Shown: piece by piece, positions 50,523 to 64,000 of the stretch
How positions within the stretch are numbered: position 1 is the stretch's first letter
Layout of the letters: every line of letters begins with the position of its first letter
Source: Vespula vulgaris
Taxonomy: Eukaryota; Arthropoda; Insecta; Hymenoptera; Vespidae
Reading direction: 5' to 3'
NCBI RefSeq assembly: GCF_905475345.1
Contig: NC_066588.1
Span: 12,268,473-12,332,472 of the forward strand
DNA length: 64,000 nt
The notes under the pieces: generated by a model
What the model was told of the DNA's origin: nothing
Database searches by the model: none
Seen by the model: the letters and a program-made list of their open reading frames with translations, nothing else
Program-made: the position numbers and the translations under genes

Positions 50523-52529
50523 GAAAGAAAGAGAGAGAGAGAGAGGAAATTAAAAACTAAACGAAATTCTAAAAAATTTTTGCGAAGATTAATAATAATT
50601 AGAAGCAGCAAGAAGTTTGTTTCTCTCTCTCTCTTTCTTTCAACAAACCATGCTAATTATAAGTCCAAGAAAAGAAGATTCTCTTTGTTTTTTATTACAC
50701 CCATTTTCTCCCAAACGTTAAGCGACCTTCCTTTCGCTTTTTAATTCTTTCTGGCGTAAGTTAATAGACTTAAGACAGACACAGATGCGTAGACGATTTC
50801 TCGCTGTTATAATTGTATCCTATATTATTTTTAATACCGATCATTAAGAGATGAAAGTTTGAATAAGTACACTTATGATCCAGTTAGTATCATTCTTCGA
50901 GAATTGCCATCTGTGATTTTTTCTGTCGTAATCGAAATCGCGAGGAGATTGCTTAGATAAAATTTTTTGGATATTTTTTTCTTTTATCTTTTTCTTTTTA
51001 CATACAAAATCGAAGTATCTATGTAGAACGATCGGCTGATTTAACACTTATCGTAACTACTTGCGCGCGATTTATCTCCTCGATCGTCAAAGGTTCCTTT
51101 GTTCGCACTATTCTGAATTATATCGTCAGTGATAATACTGACGGTGGTGGTAACTTCAGTTCGGAAAACTCTTGATTAAAGAATGTCTTAGGTATTATTC
51201 GATATAAAAGACTCGACTTGTTGGTGAGATCTTTGTTATCTTTACGAGGACTCCTGAGATTTCGTGAAAGCGTCCGAGTTTCGTATAAGAAACAAAGAAG
51301 GAAAACGATGCTGGGAGTTGGAGTAGAACAAGCAAGTAGACGAATTTAAAAAGAAAGAAGTGAATCGGAAAAGAAAAAGAGGAAAAGATAGAGAGAGAAA
51401 GAGAGATGGAAAATCCTTATTTTCGCAACTTTATCACCCTCTTTCTTTTTCTTTTCTCTGTCCCTTTAATACGAAAAAAGTACAAATAAATTCGCTTTGT
51501 CGATTCTCCACCGATATATTACTGAAATTTTTATTTGTTTCGTGAGTTTTTTATGAGAATACAAAGTTAATATCTGCAATTTCATTTCTCTCTCTCTCTC
51601 TCTTTCTCTGTTCTGTATTAAGTATGCATTCAACCTAGGCAAAAGTTTATGGAAACGAGTCCGAAATTCGTCGTTAGCGATAATTAATTATTTTACTATC
51701 TCTGTAGACAAGAAAGATTGCTATGGGGAAAGTTTAAACAGCGATACGTACGACTACTCTGATTATACAACTTCGGTTCTACCTACACATGCTTCATTCC
51801 GTGTTACGAGGAAGTGCTATGACTACCAGAGAATAGATTCCCATTATTCACAATCTCGGTGTTGAGAGATACTTCCAAATCGATATCAGTGGTTTCAAAT
51901 AAATTTAACTAGAATGACGTGCATCTAGATAGAATAATCCATTTCAAATGAGTCATTTACTTTTTCTCAAATAATTTTTCAATATTAACGTCGAACGATT
52001 ATATCGGAGTGGGATCCGATTCTATATATCAATCATTCTATATTATCACGTTTCCACTTTTAAGTAATACGTTTCATAAATAATCGAGTGTCTGTCAAAC
52101 GTAACGAAATTTCGTTTTGTTCTATCGATATGTCGGATTTTTCGTAAAAAACGAAAAAAAAAGAAAAAAGTTAATTAAGAATCTCTCGAATAGAAAAAAT
52201 TAACTCTTTCAGGTTGCTTTTTCTTTTCTTTTCTTTTTTTTCATTATCAAAATTTGAAAAAAGAAATATATATCAATTAAGAAAAATCACGAGTTGACGA
52301 TAATAAACCATCAAGGCAATTCGATGACAAGAGTTTGTCCTTAACGTTTAAGTCACCTACATTTGTTTGTTCGAAGAGAATTCAGAAAGTAAGACTTTTG
52401 GAACTCCTTCGACCACTATTAATTTTCTGCATCACGCTGTCACGAGTAGTTCGATCAACTGAGCAAACGAGAGAGTAATAACTTTCTTTGTGTATTCTGT
52501 AGAACGACGAAAATTGCTCGACAGTAGGG

Positions 52530-52534
<5 letters not shown>

Positions 52535-52567
<33 letters not shown>

Positions 52568-52571
52568 TTCT

Positions 52572-52624
<53 letters not shown>
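52535..52624. repeat. Composite (CT)n-(TA)n microsatellite
   Basis: A CT run to about 52562 is followed, after a short T-rich spacer, by pure TA from about 52575. Confidence 0.95.
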
Positions 52625-52628
<4 letters not shown>

Positions 52629-53216
52629 CAAATCTGGATGGAGCGTTTCTCTACTCCCTGAATTTTAGTAAATTTGTTAGTAACTTCGTCATGTTCTTTT
52701 ACTTTTTAGGAGAAACAACTTCTCGACGAACTAACTTCTTCCTCGAGTTTCTCGCGAAAACACATGACACAACCTTAGCGTGAACTAATGAGAAAAAAAA
52801 AATGTAAACTAAATTATGAGGTTAACTTTAAAAGGATATTGTATCGATTCCGACGATTGCATTCAACTATTTGCGTTGCTGTTGTTGTTCTTGTTCGGAC
52901 GTAATCTGTTGTTAGGACGAATTCTCGGGGAGGATAGACAAGAAACGTGTATCGTAACATTTCCTACGGATGCGAGATAACACCATTGACGGTGTAGGAA
53001 GGATCGTTTGACAGTGAAACAATGGATGTTCCTCGGGTGAATCCGATAGGACGTAATAACGTAAACTGGAAGAACAGACCGTATTAGGATAGACGAGGTC
53101 AATAAAAGATCGTGTTAAAACTAAAAGATTTAGCTATAAAAGTGTTCGTAATGACGATAAATCTACTGATCTTATATATACATATATTCATACATGTATA
53201 TATGTATATCTACGTG

Positions 53217-53220
<4 letters not shown>

Positions 53221-53268
<48 letters not shown>
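53221..53268. repeat. (AT)n microsatellite
   Basis: Pure AT dinucleotides; further AT-rich repeats follow to about 53335. Confidence 0.95.
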
Positions 53269-53271
<3 letters not shown>

Positions 53272-53857
53272 CATAAGATAAGATATAATATATGTAACAT
53301 ATATCTATATAAGATAAATATATATATATAAATACTTTCTGAATCCACAGAATAAAATCATACATGAAGAACGTTATTAGACAAGAAGCTATCAAGTAAA
53401 TCTTTTTGTCAAACATACATTAGAAATTCTTGCGATTAAAGGATTTTCGTCTAAAAACATTTGGTCGGCGGACGAATGGCAAACACTTGTTCTACATTCG
53501 AATGGTTTATGAAGTTGCCTTACGACTTGCATATTCACTCGCAGGATTTCCTCAGTCCGTGACCGTAACAACGGAATTCTCTCATCAAATTTGGCAACCA
53601 ACGAGTTTGTACTGATTTTAGCTAAACTCCATTCTCAGTCCATTCTCAACTCTCTTTGAGAGAAGTAAGGACATGTTCTCTAATCTACGTACATAGGTGG
53701 CTTATTGTACTATTGAGGAAAACATAATTAGTTACAACAGTTAGCAACATTGGGACGTTCGATCGGAATGTCTTCTAGCTTAAGTGAATGAAAGGCTGCA
53801 AACACAATATTAATTGGCAGCTAATTAAGAGTATGTGGATAGCCGATATTTCGTGTT

Positions 53858-53978
53858 CGGGTCGGATCAGAAATTTTCACATCGAATCGACATTCCCAAA
53901 TTTTGTAATATTCATGTATCCGAAATCGTGGGTACCCGAACTTTATAAACTTTCGATATCCCGACCCGATCCGACCCG
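53858..53978. mobile_element. 121-bp segment with inverted ends (cgggtcggatc), possible MITE
   Basis: The left end cgggtcggatc (53858-53868) is exactly complementary in inverted order to gatccgacccg (53968-53978). The right end contains an extra ccgacccgat copy just inside, so it is partly tandem. The interior holds a second palindromic patch (gggtaccc). No target duplication is obvious. Miniature transposon remnant is an inference; simple-repeat origin is an alternative. Confidence 0.4.
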
Positions 53979-55611
53979 ATTCACTAGCAGTTAAGTCTTC
54001 GCTGCAGTTAAGCGTGTAACACCATAAATTGCAGTAACATAGGAACTACTTTTACGTTACTAAACTACTTTTGTCACCTTCATTTCCACGTAACTCAACA
54101 AATACGACTACTTTCTATGACCCACTAAAGAAAATAAATTATTAATTGTCATCGAACTCGACAAAAATTAATTAGCGTAAGTCAAGAAATCTTCATCTAA
54201 GCATTTTTTGATCAATTTTGAAGCAAACCAAATTGCTTATATTTCATCCAGTTAAGTATCTTGATTGATAACGAACCTCGAACTTATTTTTATTTCTCGA
54301 TAGGATCTGACAATTTTTACGATTGACATTGTCCCGGATTTGTTTTATTACAGAACGGTTCGTTATTATAACGAATAGTAATGGCCTTGTTTAGAAATGG
54401 ATGACTTTTCCGTAGAAACGGAATGAATATTTTATCGTAATACGAGTATGAAAAAAGTATTAGTTGAACTATCTTGTGAATCTAATATATTTGTGAGTGA
54501 GGAGAAAGAAGGGAAGAAAAGGAAAAAAAAAATCGAAATGATGTTTATGATAGGCGAAACTCGATGAGAAGTTTCAGTTGGATCAATAGCGGTATAACAC
54601 AACCCATCAGCCTCAACCAGCTACGGTTTACGGTAACGATTCAATTTTTCCTAGGTAAAAATCCTATTCAGTTGGTGGTTGCACTCACGCGAACTCCATC
54701 GAAAACTTTTGCTACCGGTCATGGATTCTTTCAGTTTTCCAATGTGAATTTTCACGGATAGATTTTTTTTTTTTTAAATTCCATTCCTCTCTCAAGTTTT
54801 AATTGTTGTTATTATCACGAGAGTGCGAAGTACATATCGGAAATTTTATTTTTTTCAATTCGTTCGTCTCCTATCTACTTTTGTAGTTTTATATTTTCGT
54901 TGCAGTTCGCTCGAAAATACTTCCATTTTGTGATTACTTTCGCATTTTTCCGACCCTTTGTCTCCTCTTCTATCTCTTATATACCAGTTTAAATTACAAT
55001 GCTTGAAATGGAAAAAAATATATTAATCTTTACGAAAAAATATTTTTGAAAGATAGTTCTATCCAATCAATTGAATATTAAATCGAATATGTCAAATAAC
55101 GTGTGTTTTCCATTAGATTGCCATCTTTCTACTAGATTGCTATCTTTTAGAAAAGGTTGTCATTATGACGACCGATATTATCAAGTAATCGCGTTCTTCT
55201 ATCTAAAACAACAGAGAGAATATTTCAAAAGACTGAATTTCAAGTAATTACTATGATCACGATGGCCACTGATTCTCGTTACATAAAACCTTTGATATTT
55301 TACTCCGGACTTATTATTTTATTTACATAAAATTTTGTTGTAAAAATAGAATAGAGAGAGAGAGACAGGGAGAGAGAGAGAGAGAGATGGAAAGAGAGAA
55401 CAACCGAGAATGTAAGCGTGCAATAGAAAACGGTTCCAAGCATAGAATTTACAGCGATAAAAATGCTGACCATCTGACTTTTTAATTCTCGCAATGCTCC
55501 ATTTTGCTTGGGAATTCGCCGGTAATTTTGTCTTTTATCATTTCATGCTTTTTCTCCCGCATATTATTGTATTTAAAGTTCCCGATATTTTTACGAGATT
55601 CACTATTTCGG

Positions 55612-55615
<4 letters not shown>

Positions 55616-55659
<44 letters not shown>
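55616..55659. repeat. (AT)n microsatellite
   Basis: Pure AT dinucleotides; it produces spurious Ile-Tyr frames on both strands. Confidence 0.95.
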
Positions 55660-55664
<5 letters not shown>

Positions 55665-57989
55665 CATTTATCCAATTTATTATACTTTTTCTTTTTTCTT
55701 TTTTTATCTTCTGCACCGAAGACAGAAAAATCGTTTAATTCGGGTCGAAAGCTTTATTTCTTTTTCTTCCTTCTTCTTCTCGCGTTTGCGTTTTCATCTT
55801 CAAAGAACGTAGTCCGATGAATAGAACTAACATAGTGTTAAAACGGCAAATTTATTTCGATAACGATCGTTCCTTCCTATAAGACCATTGATTTGCTTAT
55901 CGTCGACGTAACGCCCGTTTTTTCAAACTTTTCCGATATTTCCAATTTAAAAAAGCTCGATAATGGAGGCGATAGAAGAGTGGGGGAGACCTCAAGTCTT
56001 CAACGCTTCGATTAAATTTGTAAAGTTTCGCTTCGTTTCCATGTCGCTAGAGCTTCACGTAGCCTCTTCCCGATGGTTCGGAGCTTATTTCTCGCTATTT
56101 CGAAGCTTTTGCTAACGGGCAAGGCTTATCCAATTCGATTCATCGTAGTTCGCGGTATAACGTATTTTTACAAGCTCTTTCTAACTCCTTCAAGGTCCTT
56201 CTTCAGTTTTTTAAATGGAGAGGAAATGAAGAAAGACAGAAAGAGATTAAGAGAAGAGTTATTAATTTGCGGATAAAAGTTTCAATAACTGCAATTTGTA
56301 ACAGACATTATAACTTATGAAACATAGGATATGTACGATGTGATTATTTCTCTTTCTCTTTTTTTGTCTCTCTTTCTCTCTCTCTCTCTTTTTTGTTCTT
56401 TTTATTGGACAATGCTCTCGGTAGTTTGAATATCCGTTACGAATTATTCGCCATTTGTTATTTCGCAGCGTCGACCCTCTTTCCAAATCTCTCGATTCTC
56501 TTGTACACAACAACGGTGTTTACCTGCTCGATATTTCAATATTTCGTATTAAACGGTCTAGTTCGATTTTTCAAACGTTCTAGACAATCTTCACTAACAT
56601 CCCCATCTATTCCGTTCTCTTCGTTTTATTCGCGAACGATCTTATTCTTGTTTTTCGTTGCTCTTAAAGGAGTTCATTTTTCAAGTCGCTTTACGTTCCA
56701 GTATCGAATAACATCGAATATTTGCGAAGTTTATTTTTTTTCCTCTTTTTTTTTTAAACATATACAAACAACAACGTGAAACAATCAAAGTTGAGAATTT
56801 ATTATTAGACCAGGTCAACAGGTAAATCGATTTCGAAAGACGCTTGTAATTAATTCCGGTGTCGATTAATATTAATAAAATCGTGTGGATTGTTCATGAA
56901 TTGTAAAAAACGTTACTTATTTTATGAGCTTATATCGTGAAAATAATGACACGAGGGAGAAGAAAAATATCCGCTTCAGTTTTCTTTCTCTCTCTCTCTC
57001 TCTCTCATTTTTTTCTATATTTCCATCTTTCTTTCTCAGGTCACATAGTGTCGGTTAAAAGAGACAAAAAATTCTACGTCGTTAAAGTAGTATGTCGTAT
57101 CAACGAAGTATCCTTCAAGAAAAGACTTTCAGTAGTAAGATAGTAAAAAAAAAAGAAAAAGATAAATTGGATGAAAGCAAAATGTTGTATCACATCGTTA
57201 CATTTTTATTTATTTTATTGGACATGCTCACGCAGTATTACATTATTTCGAACGTAACTGTGTTTCATATATAGCTATATATTTTTATCAAGGGGATAGA
57301 TTCTTCTTCGATGAGAGGATTTTGAAATTTCAAAGAAAATCATTAGGGAAAAGTAATTGATTTCTTTGAGATTTGCTAGTACTCGTTTGCTGAAATGACT
57401 TTGCGAAAACGATTCTCTGGATTAGAAGATAATGAAATTTACACGAGGTTAAAGTTAAGCTATTCAGAAAATGTGAATTTATCTCAAGAATAGTAATCGG
57501 CGAGAACAATTAAAAAACTAACCATTTAATTCTGAACACAATGAACATCGTTGATTTATGAAACTTCACTTAACTTTTTACGTTTGCATAATGTATTTCA
57601 TACATTTGGATACGGAATTAGGAATATAATACAAAACTACTATATAAAATAAAAATAACAAAAACCTGCATAAAATGCTATATAAAATAAAAGTAATAAA
57701 AGTAATAAGTAATACTAATAAAATTAATTTCATCGTAAACAATATAATTTCTTTAACAATACATAACGTAACTTTCATACCGAATAAACTTCCAAGTTTA
57801 CGAAAGTTCGAACAAGATGGGAACTGAATATGTTGAGAAGCTTCTTAGATGAAAATATATAAGTATATTTTAGATGAGATGATAACGCAAGTTGGTAACA
57901 TTTTAAATCCTGCTCTTTTGTCATTTATACATTCTTATTTTTAACCAGATAGTTTTAAAAGTACCTTTTCGAAATCTAGCATACGATAC

Positions 57990-58010
57990 ATGAAAAAGAG
58001 AAAAAGAGAC

Positions 58011-58043
<33 letters not shown>

Positions 58044-58090
58044 AAGAGAAAGAGAAAGAGAAAGAGAGAAGAGAGAAAGTGAGACAAAAA

Positions 58091-58130
<40 letters not shown>
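57990..58130. repeat. (GAGAAA)n and (GA)n purine tract
   Basis: Imperfect GA, then regular GAGAAA hexanucleotides around 58020-58065, then pure GA around 58095-58127. Purines are on the plus strand. Confidence 0.9.
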
Positions 58131-58132
<2 letters not shown>

Positions 58133-59229
58133 AAAGCGTTGGAAACGAATATGATAGCAGCACAAAGCTGTAGCACATGGTACGAGTCATTTTTCGGTGC
58201 TGCTGCAATTTAATCTTTCGACAAATGACCGTGCCACCAAATCACAACGCGTGTAATAAATTCGTGGCGCGTATTACGTAGCTCGCATACCTACGTATAT
58301 CTCTGTGTGCCTGAAGTTACATATGTTCATAGAGAGAGAGAGAGAGGCTCGGGTTGTGGTGTTCACCATTCGACCCCTTTAAATTTGCCCAGCACAACTA
58401 CGACGCTTTTAATCGGTGACGACGAACATCGTTGACCTCCTTCAAAGGGATACCGCTATTAAAATTGACTGGTGAACCATGAGCTCGACATAGTTCCGTT
58501 GCCGATTCTCTCTTCACTCTGGTTCTCGACTTTTAACTCTTTTATAAAGGCACACCTTTTCATGAAATTTTTTTGGAGAAGAAACAAAGAGGGAGAGGGA
58601 GAGAGAGAAACGGAGATCGAATATAGTTAGTTTCGCTCTTTGACACGAATGTTCCGTTCGAAAGTAACGATTTTTTCACTCTATTACCATTTTCAAGGAC
58701 GTCGTTAAAATCGTAGCGAGCTTTCCTCTCACCATAGTACAAGAGCTAGATTGTAGGATAAGTTTTATTTTTTTCCTTTCTTTTTTCTCTTTTCTTTTTT
58801 GATCGTCGAAAATAAGAAAAAAATGATATACTCCGATATTTGTTTCTTGCGATTATTTATCGCGAGTAGAATAATAATGACGATCGCCGTTTAAACGATT
58901 GACTCTTTTCGTCCGAATAAATTTGACGGAACAAAGGAGTTACACGGTTTATAACCTTTTCTGTGATAATAGATATATTTTTTCAATTGGTAGTCGATAT
59001 CTGAAGTCGCTGCCTCCGCAGCCGCTATTCGCGTACACTTGATTGCGTTCCATTGATTTCGACGAATTTGCGAACTCTGCAGGATCCTCGTGTTTCCCGC
59101 GAATCGAATTAATGTCTTCTGCCAGACAGAGAGATCGATTGCCGAGTGCGAACAGACAAATTCTTTCCTTTTATATCCATTCATTGCGAAACGTTTTATT
59201 CAATGCTAATACATTTATGCATCTTGTAG

Positions 59230-59280
59230 GAATCGATTGGAGAACATCGATGGGCTGAGATCTCCTTGTTGACACAATCG
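59230..59280 (+). other. Candidate 51-nt internal exon
   Basis: An acceptor (cttgtag, ending 59229) and a donor (gtaagc from 59281) bound 51 nt that are open in phase 0 and read ESIGEHRWAEISLLTQS. The phase matches the frame that reads through the donor at 47244. I recognise no family, and short boundary-flanked segments occur by chance. Confidence 0.2.
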
Positions 59281-60361
59281 GTAAGCACCGAAGCAATCCA
59301 ACGGAAACAATTTTCGTTGAGAAATAGCGACAGCCTGCGAAACTCGATCGATTTGATCGTGTTGGTTTTGTATCTCTTCTATCTCGAGTGAAAAGACAGA
59401 GACCGAGGACTTGAAGGAAAAAAAGGGAAAGAGAGAATCTAGAATGTTGATTCAATAACTCACGAATTCTCTCTTGTTACGATGCACGTAGACCTCGATC
59501 GAGCTCCTGTTTCAACATAGACCATCGAAAAATCGCTTCTCCGGAGTACCGAACGTTGTCGTAGTAGTAGTAGCAGTAGTAGTGCACACCAAGAGTAGAA
59601 AATAAAGACGAACGCGGCCGGAAAATTCTTTGGAAGAACGAAAAAGACGAATGCGTGTGGTACCTGAAAACGTAACGGAATACTGGCTATTTTAAAAGTC
59701 GACGTGAGAGGACTTTAAATTGTAAAGGAGTTTCTAAAGAAGTAAAGGATCGACTAACTTACTGTTCCTAGAAGGGACAATAAATTTTTATTTAACATTT
59801 TATTATTTCCAGTTGGTTGGAAATTTCGCGGGCGCTCGCCTTCGGGTTCTTCGTATAGTAGAAGTTGATAATGAAGGCTGAAGTTAACGACGTAGAAAAG
59901 TATAGATATATATGTGACGTTCCGTAAACCTTTAATAATAAGTAATTATACTGTGAAAATGTTTCATTTAGAGAAGAGTTTGTATTCACGCTACCACGAC
60001 TAAGACCGAATTGGTCTTGTTGTGAGAAGGCCACTCTGTGGCCAGAATCTGGCCAAAGGGACCACAAATCCCATTATGCATCTATGTTGAACGTTGCAAA
60101 ACGTATATGTGTGTCTGTGTGTGCGCGTGTGTAAGTATGTATTATTAATAATAATAATTCTTTAGAAAGGGCTAGGAAAAAAATTGAAAATTAAAGTAAA
60201 AACGAAATAATTCTTTCGTTCTTCTCTTTCGTAAATCGAATTTTCTTTGATCTTTCTCGAAGTAGTGTACTAAACTTTCGATCGAATTACTTTTTTTTTT
60301 CTTTTTTCTCTTAAAAACATGTACGCTCGAGTGGAGTACTTAGAAGTTTACAAATTTTCCC

Positions 60362-60365
<4 letters not shown>

Positions 60366-60392
<27 letters not shown>

Positions 60393-60400
60393 TCGTTCGA
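60366..60400. repeat. (GTTC)n tetranucleotide repeat
   Basis: About eight to nine perfect GTTC/TTCG units. Confidence 0.95.
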
Positions 60401-61347
60401 CTTTCCTCTTTCGAATGAAATTCGTCTATTTTATATTTTCGAAACGTGCGAAAAGTTATACTTGAATTAAGGCCGGACTCGAAAAACGACAAGAAATTTT
60501 TTTTCACAAGTAGGAAAGAGTTAAGCTGAGAAAAGAGGTTAACGATCTCGTTTCTTCGTTAGAATGCACGATGAATATATCAGGCTTTCTCTGCGGCAGA
60601 TGTATTTTCACGAAACTTGTCTTCCTTACTCCCACCACTTCTAGTAGTTACGTCTTCGTGCGAGAAATAAGAACTTATCCTAGGCAGGCGGCTAGCCTTT
60701 TTTGAACTTATCCGCATACGTGCATAGTATTTCTTGGGAGGGAAGAATTCCAACCAGATTACCCAAATTCCATTCTCTTTTCCCTTTATTAAAACGTCTA
60801 ATTAAACTTAGATTATTAACTTATTAATTATTCACTTACTTTATATACCATACAAAGTTATATAATTACGACGGGAAATTAACTTTTTAATTATTTTTAA
60901 TTTGCAATTTTTCGTTTACATACTCGCTGTTTTGTTCAAATTTTAGCAATTTTACATCGTTGATGGGAGTAATGCAGATAAATTAAAAGATAAAAAAAAA
61001 TACAAATGTTTTTATGAAGTATGTAATTAATCGAAGCTCGACCAGTATTTTTTTCTTCTTTTTTTTTTCATTACGTGAATTGTTGCAGAATTCTGTGAAA
61101 AAATAAACGTTATTTCTATGCTTGAATTAGCGTAAGAAAAGAAATACGCTCGACAATTAATTTTCAAAGCATCTTGACAAACTGCACGATTTTGGCGTGA
61201 AGTTTCCAACTTGAGTAGAGGGATCTTTCTTCTTTGAGCGATGTTCGATCACGTTGTGAAACGAGAGAAGATTAATTCGAGAAACGCTCTCATTGTCAGA
61301 TGCTGGGTAACGAGGATAAAGGATTCCCTAATTAATTCTTCTCGCGC

Positions 61348-61351
<4 letters not shown>

Positions 61352-61430
<79 letters not shown>

Positions 61431-61431
61431 T
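61352..61431. repeat. (CT)n-(CTAT)n microsatellite
   Basis: About 30 pure CT dinucleotides followed by about five CTAT tetranucleotides. Confidence 0.95.
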
Positions 61432-64000
61432 TCTTTCTCTTATCTTCTACGAGAGATAAACTTAGTAAATCTACGTGCGACTCTAATTTAAAAAAAATAA
61501 TATAAAAGTGAAAATGTATTGTATTAAACCTAAAGCAATGATTTTTAAAGCTCCCTATGCTTCATCAACCGACTATATTCGTATCCACTGGCTGTACTTC
61601 TATTTCTCACGTTATTCAGATTACGTTGCCACTGGTTTAAAAAAATGAATGTAATATTAAAGAGAGAGAGAGATAGAGAGAGAGAGAAAAGATATACAGA
61701 GATAGGGCACGTAGTCATCAATTTGGTAGAACATGCAGCCAGAAGCGTCGAGTACTCGTCATTCGGAGTATTCCATCGCGTTCCCAGAGAATTCAGATTC
61801 CAGGGAGCGGCGAGCGTATATAATTTACCTGCAGCTTCCTACGGAAAATGTGGTGAACTTTGGCTGTATCGAATGTACTACCATCAACGTCCTCCTCCTC
61901 CTATTCCTATTTCTATTCCTCCTCCTCTGAATACTCTCTTCTACCACCTCCGAGAATATATCAGGTGAAATAATTCTTGTTGCGGCGTCGACACGAATGT
62001 CTGTAACGTTAATTTCATCCCCCAGAGAAGACTCACGATGTTTTTAACATCATCACCATCCTGTCACGCAGTCTTTCTTTCCTCGTGTAAATAGAAATTC
62101 TTTGATTGCTCATCCATGTTCCTGATTCTTTATTGCGGGGACATTTCTATCACAAAGGACGCGTGAAAACTCCGTTTGATGGACCTTTTTACACCTTATT
62201 TTCGACCATTCCCAGTTGAGAGACGGTGAGATTGACGTCATAATGGGTACTTTATTCTCTTTCTAGGTTCGATGCGAGCAAGTTTCGGTCGTGTGTGTCG
62301 TTCGAAACTTAATGGAAAGAGGAACGGAGGTTTTAATGCGTTCGTTTCGCTTTGCGAAATTTCATTTTGCTTTTGTATTTTGAGCAATGCTTCTTCGATT
62401 TTTATTTTAACGCGATGTAGGATATTGAAAATATTTTTAAATAAAATAAAAACTTCGTTCCCAATCTCCCTTCGGAATCTCAAAATCCAATTAGAGCGAT
62501 CGTGTTTCAATCTTAGTAGTAATACTTTACATCCTTCGAATATAGTTAGCAAAGAGAGATAGTTATTCGGATCAGTGTATGAAGATCAGGGGAGCCTTCT
62601 CCGATTTTAGTGGAGAGGAGTTATGTGGGAATTAAGCGGACGAGTTGGGATCGTCCTTCGCAAATTATCTTTGTCGAATTATCGTGGATTCGATGAATAT
62701 GTCAAACCTATGTTCGTAGACCTTTCAACCAATTAGTAGTCTAAGATCGCGTGTGTGCGCTTGGCGTGAATTTGGAGTCGTAAGAGGGATGAGAAATTGT
62801 TTCCAGTCAGTGGAGAAAAGCTAGGGAGAGAGAGAGAGAGAGAGAAAGATTGGTGATATTTTAGTAGGGGAAGAAAGCACATCTATCGCTAATTCGATAT
62901 TCTCCTCGATTTCGAAGTTCTGAGGCGCCTTCGCGCCCTGGTTGCAGATTGTATTAAACGGTAGGAACATTTCGAGGTCTGAATTCGAAGAAACAAAATA
63001 TTTTTGAAATTTTATTGTAAACATCTTCGAGCACATATATATATATATATTTTTTTTTTCATTGAATATATCGATAATTTACTTTATATTAAACGTTAAA
63101 ACGTGAAGATTTTTTTTAAACGAAACCTTTACAATTAATCGCTATAGATCGTCAATTAACTCTGATTCGATCTAATTGAATTTGTCGGACATCTTTCCTC
63201 GTTATACTAATCCGAATCCATAAAATTTATTTCATGAAGACATTTTGCTTGAACAGTTACAGCGGACATCGAAGAAATAGGATTAACGTCGTATGCGTCA
63301 TAGTGACGTGGGTAGTTTAATTCGGCCGTCTCTCGTTCCTCTACTGTATTTATGCGAGTAAGCAAAAACACACATATACACGAGTGTATACACACGTTCA
63401 TAAATTCATGTCGAAGTAATACGAATATGGACGGATATGTGTGTCAACGTATGTAAATAGGAATGCAGTAATGGTGCATACAATGTATGTATATAATCAA
63501 GTCTGAAGAGAACATGTTAGTGTTAGTGAGAAAGAAAGAGAGGGAGAGAGAGAGAGAGAGAGAGAGTAAAGGGAGGAAGAGGGAGAGAGATGGAAAGAGA
63601 TAGGAAAGAGTAGTGCGAAGGGTTACAGAGGTAAATTTGAGAACAGCTTCGAGCTAGATTACCATATATCCAAGCACTTATGAGATTGAACGAAGTGGTA
63701 GGCAACGCGTGGCGATTCCGGTTAAGATACTATTCGCTTTCAACAAAAAATAAATGAGCAAAACCGAAAAGTGCGCCCGATGTAAATCTTTATTCGCTTG
63801 TAGCACCATTTCCGCGGCTATAGTGACAAAATGTAAGAGAAGGCAAAAAGTATATAGGGATCCTATCTTTTAAAAGAATCTTATTTTTTAATCTCTAAGA
63901 ATTATCTTATCTTTGTTAAAGAATCTTTCGGAAAAGAATTCAGCGAGAATTGATCTTATTCGTAGCGACTCTTAGAAAAATTTCTTCGCTATGGAACACA

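Larger units (their letters stand above)
47245..64000. other. Long region without a confident gene
   Basis: AT-rich DNA with abundant microsatellites: GA at 50476-50545, CT then TA at 52535-52624, AT at 53221-53268 and 55616-55659, GA-rich at 57990-58130, CT at 61352-61431, GA at 63536-63567. If the island at 46-47 kb starts a plus-strand gene, this may be its first intron. Open frames around 61.7-62.5 kb (for example 61645-61968) compete in several phases and resemble nothing known. No RNA gene was recognised. Confidence 0.45.

Noticed and set aside
56393..56779. 128-codon hydrophobic plus-strand frame
   Set aside because: Its Phe/Ser/Leu richness reflects local pyrimidine bias. No domain, splice partner or start context supports it.
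61645..62562. Overlapping plus-strand frames near 61.7-62.5 kb with possible splice sites
   Set aside because: Two frames compete over the same bases with similar quality, acceptors are weak, and no homologue is recognised.

Overview
The window reads as nuclear DNA of an AT-rich insect, almost certainly a stinging hymenopteran. It holds two intron-rich protein-coding genes with GT-AG introns, very many microsatellites, and long stretches without convincing coding sequence. The hymenopteran placement rests mainly on the second gene, which has the layout and length (776 residues) of the venom dipeptidyl peptidase 4 enzymes of bees and wasps. A vespid wasp is my best guess, but that is inference.

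Layout. 1-2202 is AT-rich and empty apart from a possible poly(A) signal. 2203-14848 on the minus strand is a complete MAGUK scaffold gene (L27-L27-PDZ-SH3-guanylate kinase-like, 555 aa in six coding exons). It is the MPP2/MPP6 orthologue, varicose (vari) in flies. Its 8.4-kb first intron carries a five-copy 191-bp tandem array. 14849-24156 is the region between two divergently transcribed genes; it has one small GC-rich exon-like patch near 17.4 kb. 24157-35902 on the plus strand is a 14-exon dipeptidyl peptidase 4 gene whose first coding exon is only the ATG. Its introns hold a piggyBac-like MITE, a degenerate duplicate of an exon start, and several short tandem duplications. 35903-46150 and 47245-64000 are mostly noncoding and rich in GA/CT and AT microsatellites. 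A GC-rich island at 46.2-47.25 kb ends in a strong splice donor and looks like the 5' end of a plus-strand gene whose body may lie beyond the window. A 51-nt exon-like segment at 59230-59280 could belong to it.

The genes have unrelated jobs. The varicose-type protein is an epithelial septate-junction scaffold. The DPP4-type protein is a secreted serine exopeptidase. They are neighbours head to head, about 9.3 kb apart. All exon boundaries were derived by hand from splice-site consensus, reading-frame continuity and family knowledge; every phase closes. No rRNA, tRNA or CRISPR array was recognised, and no transposon protein.
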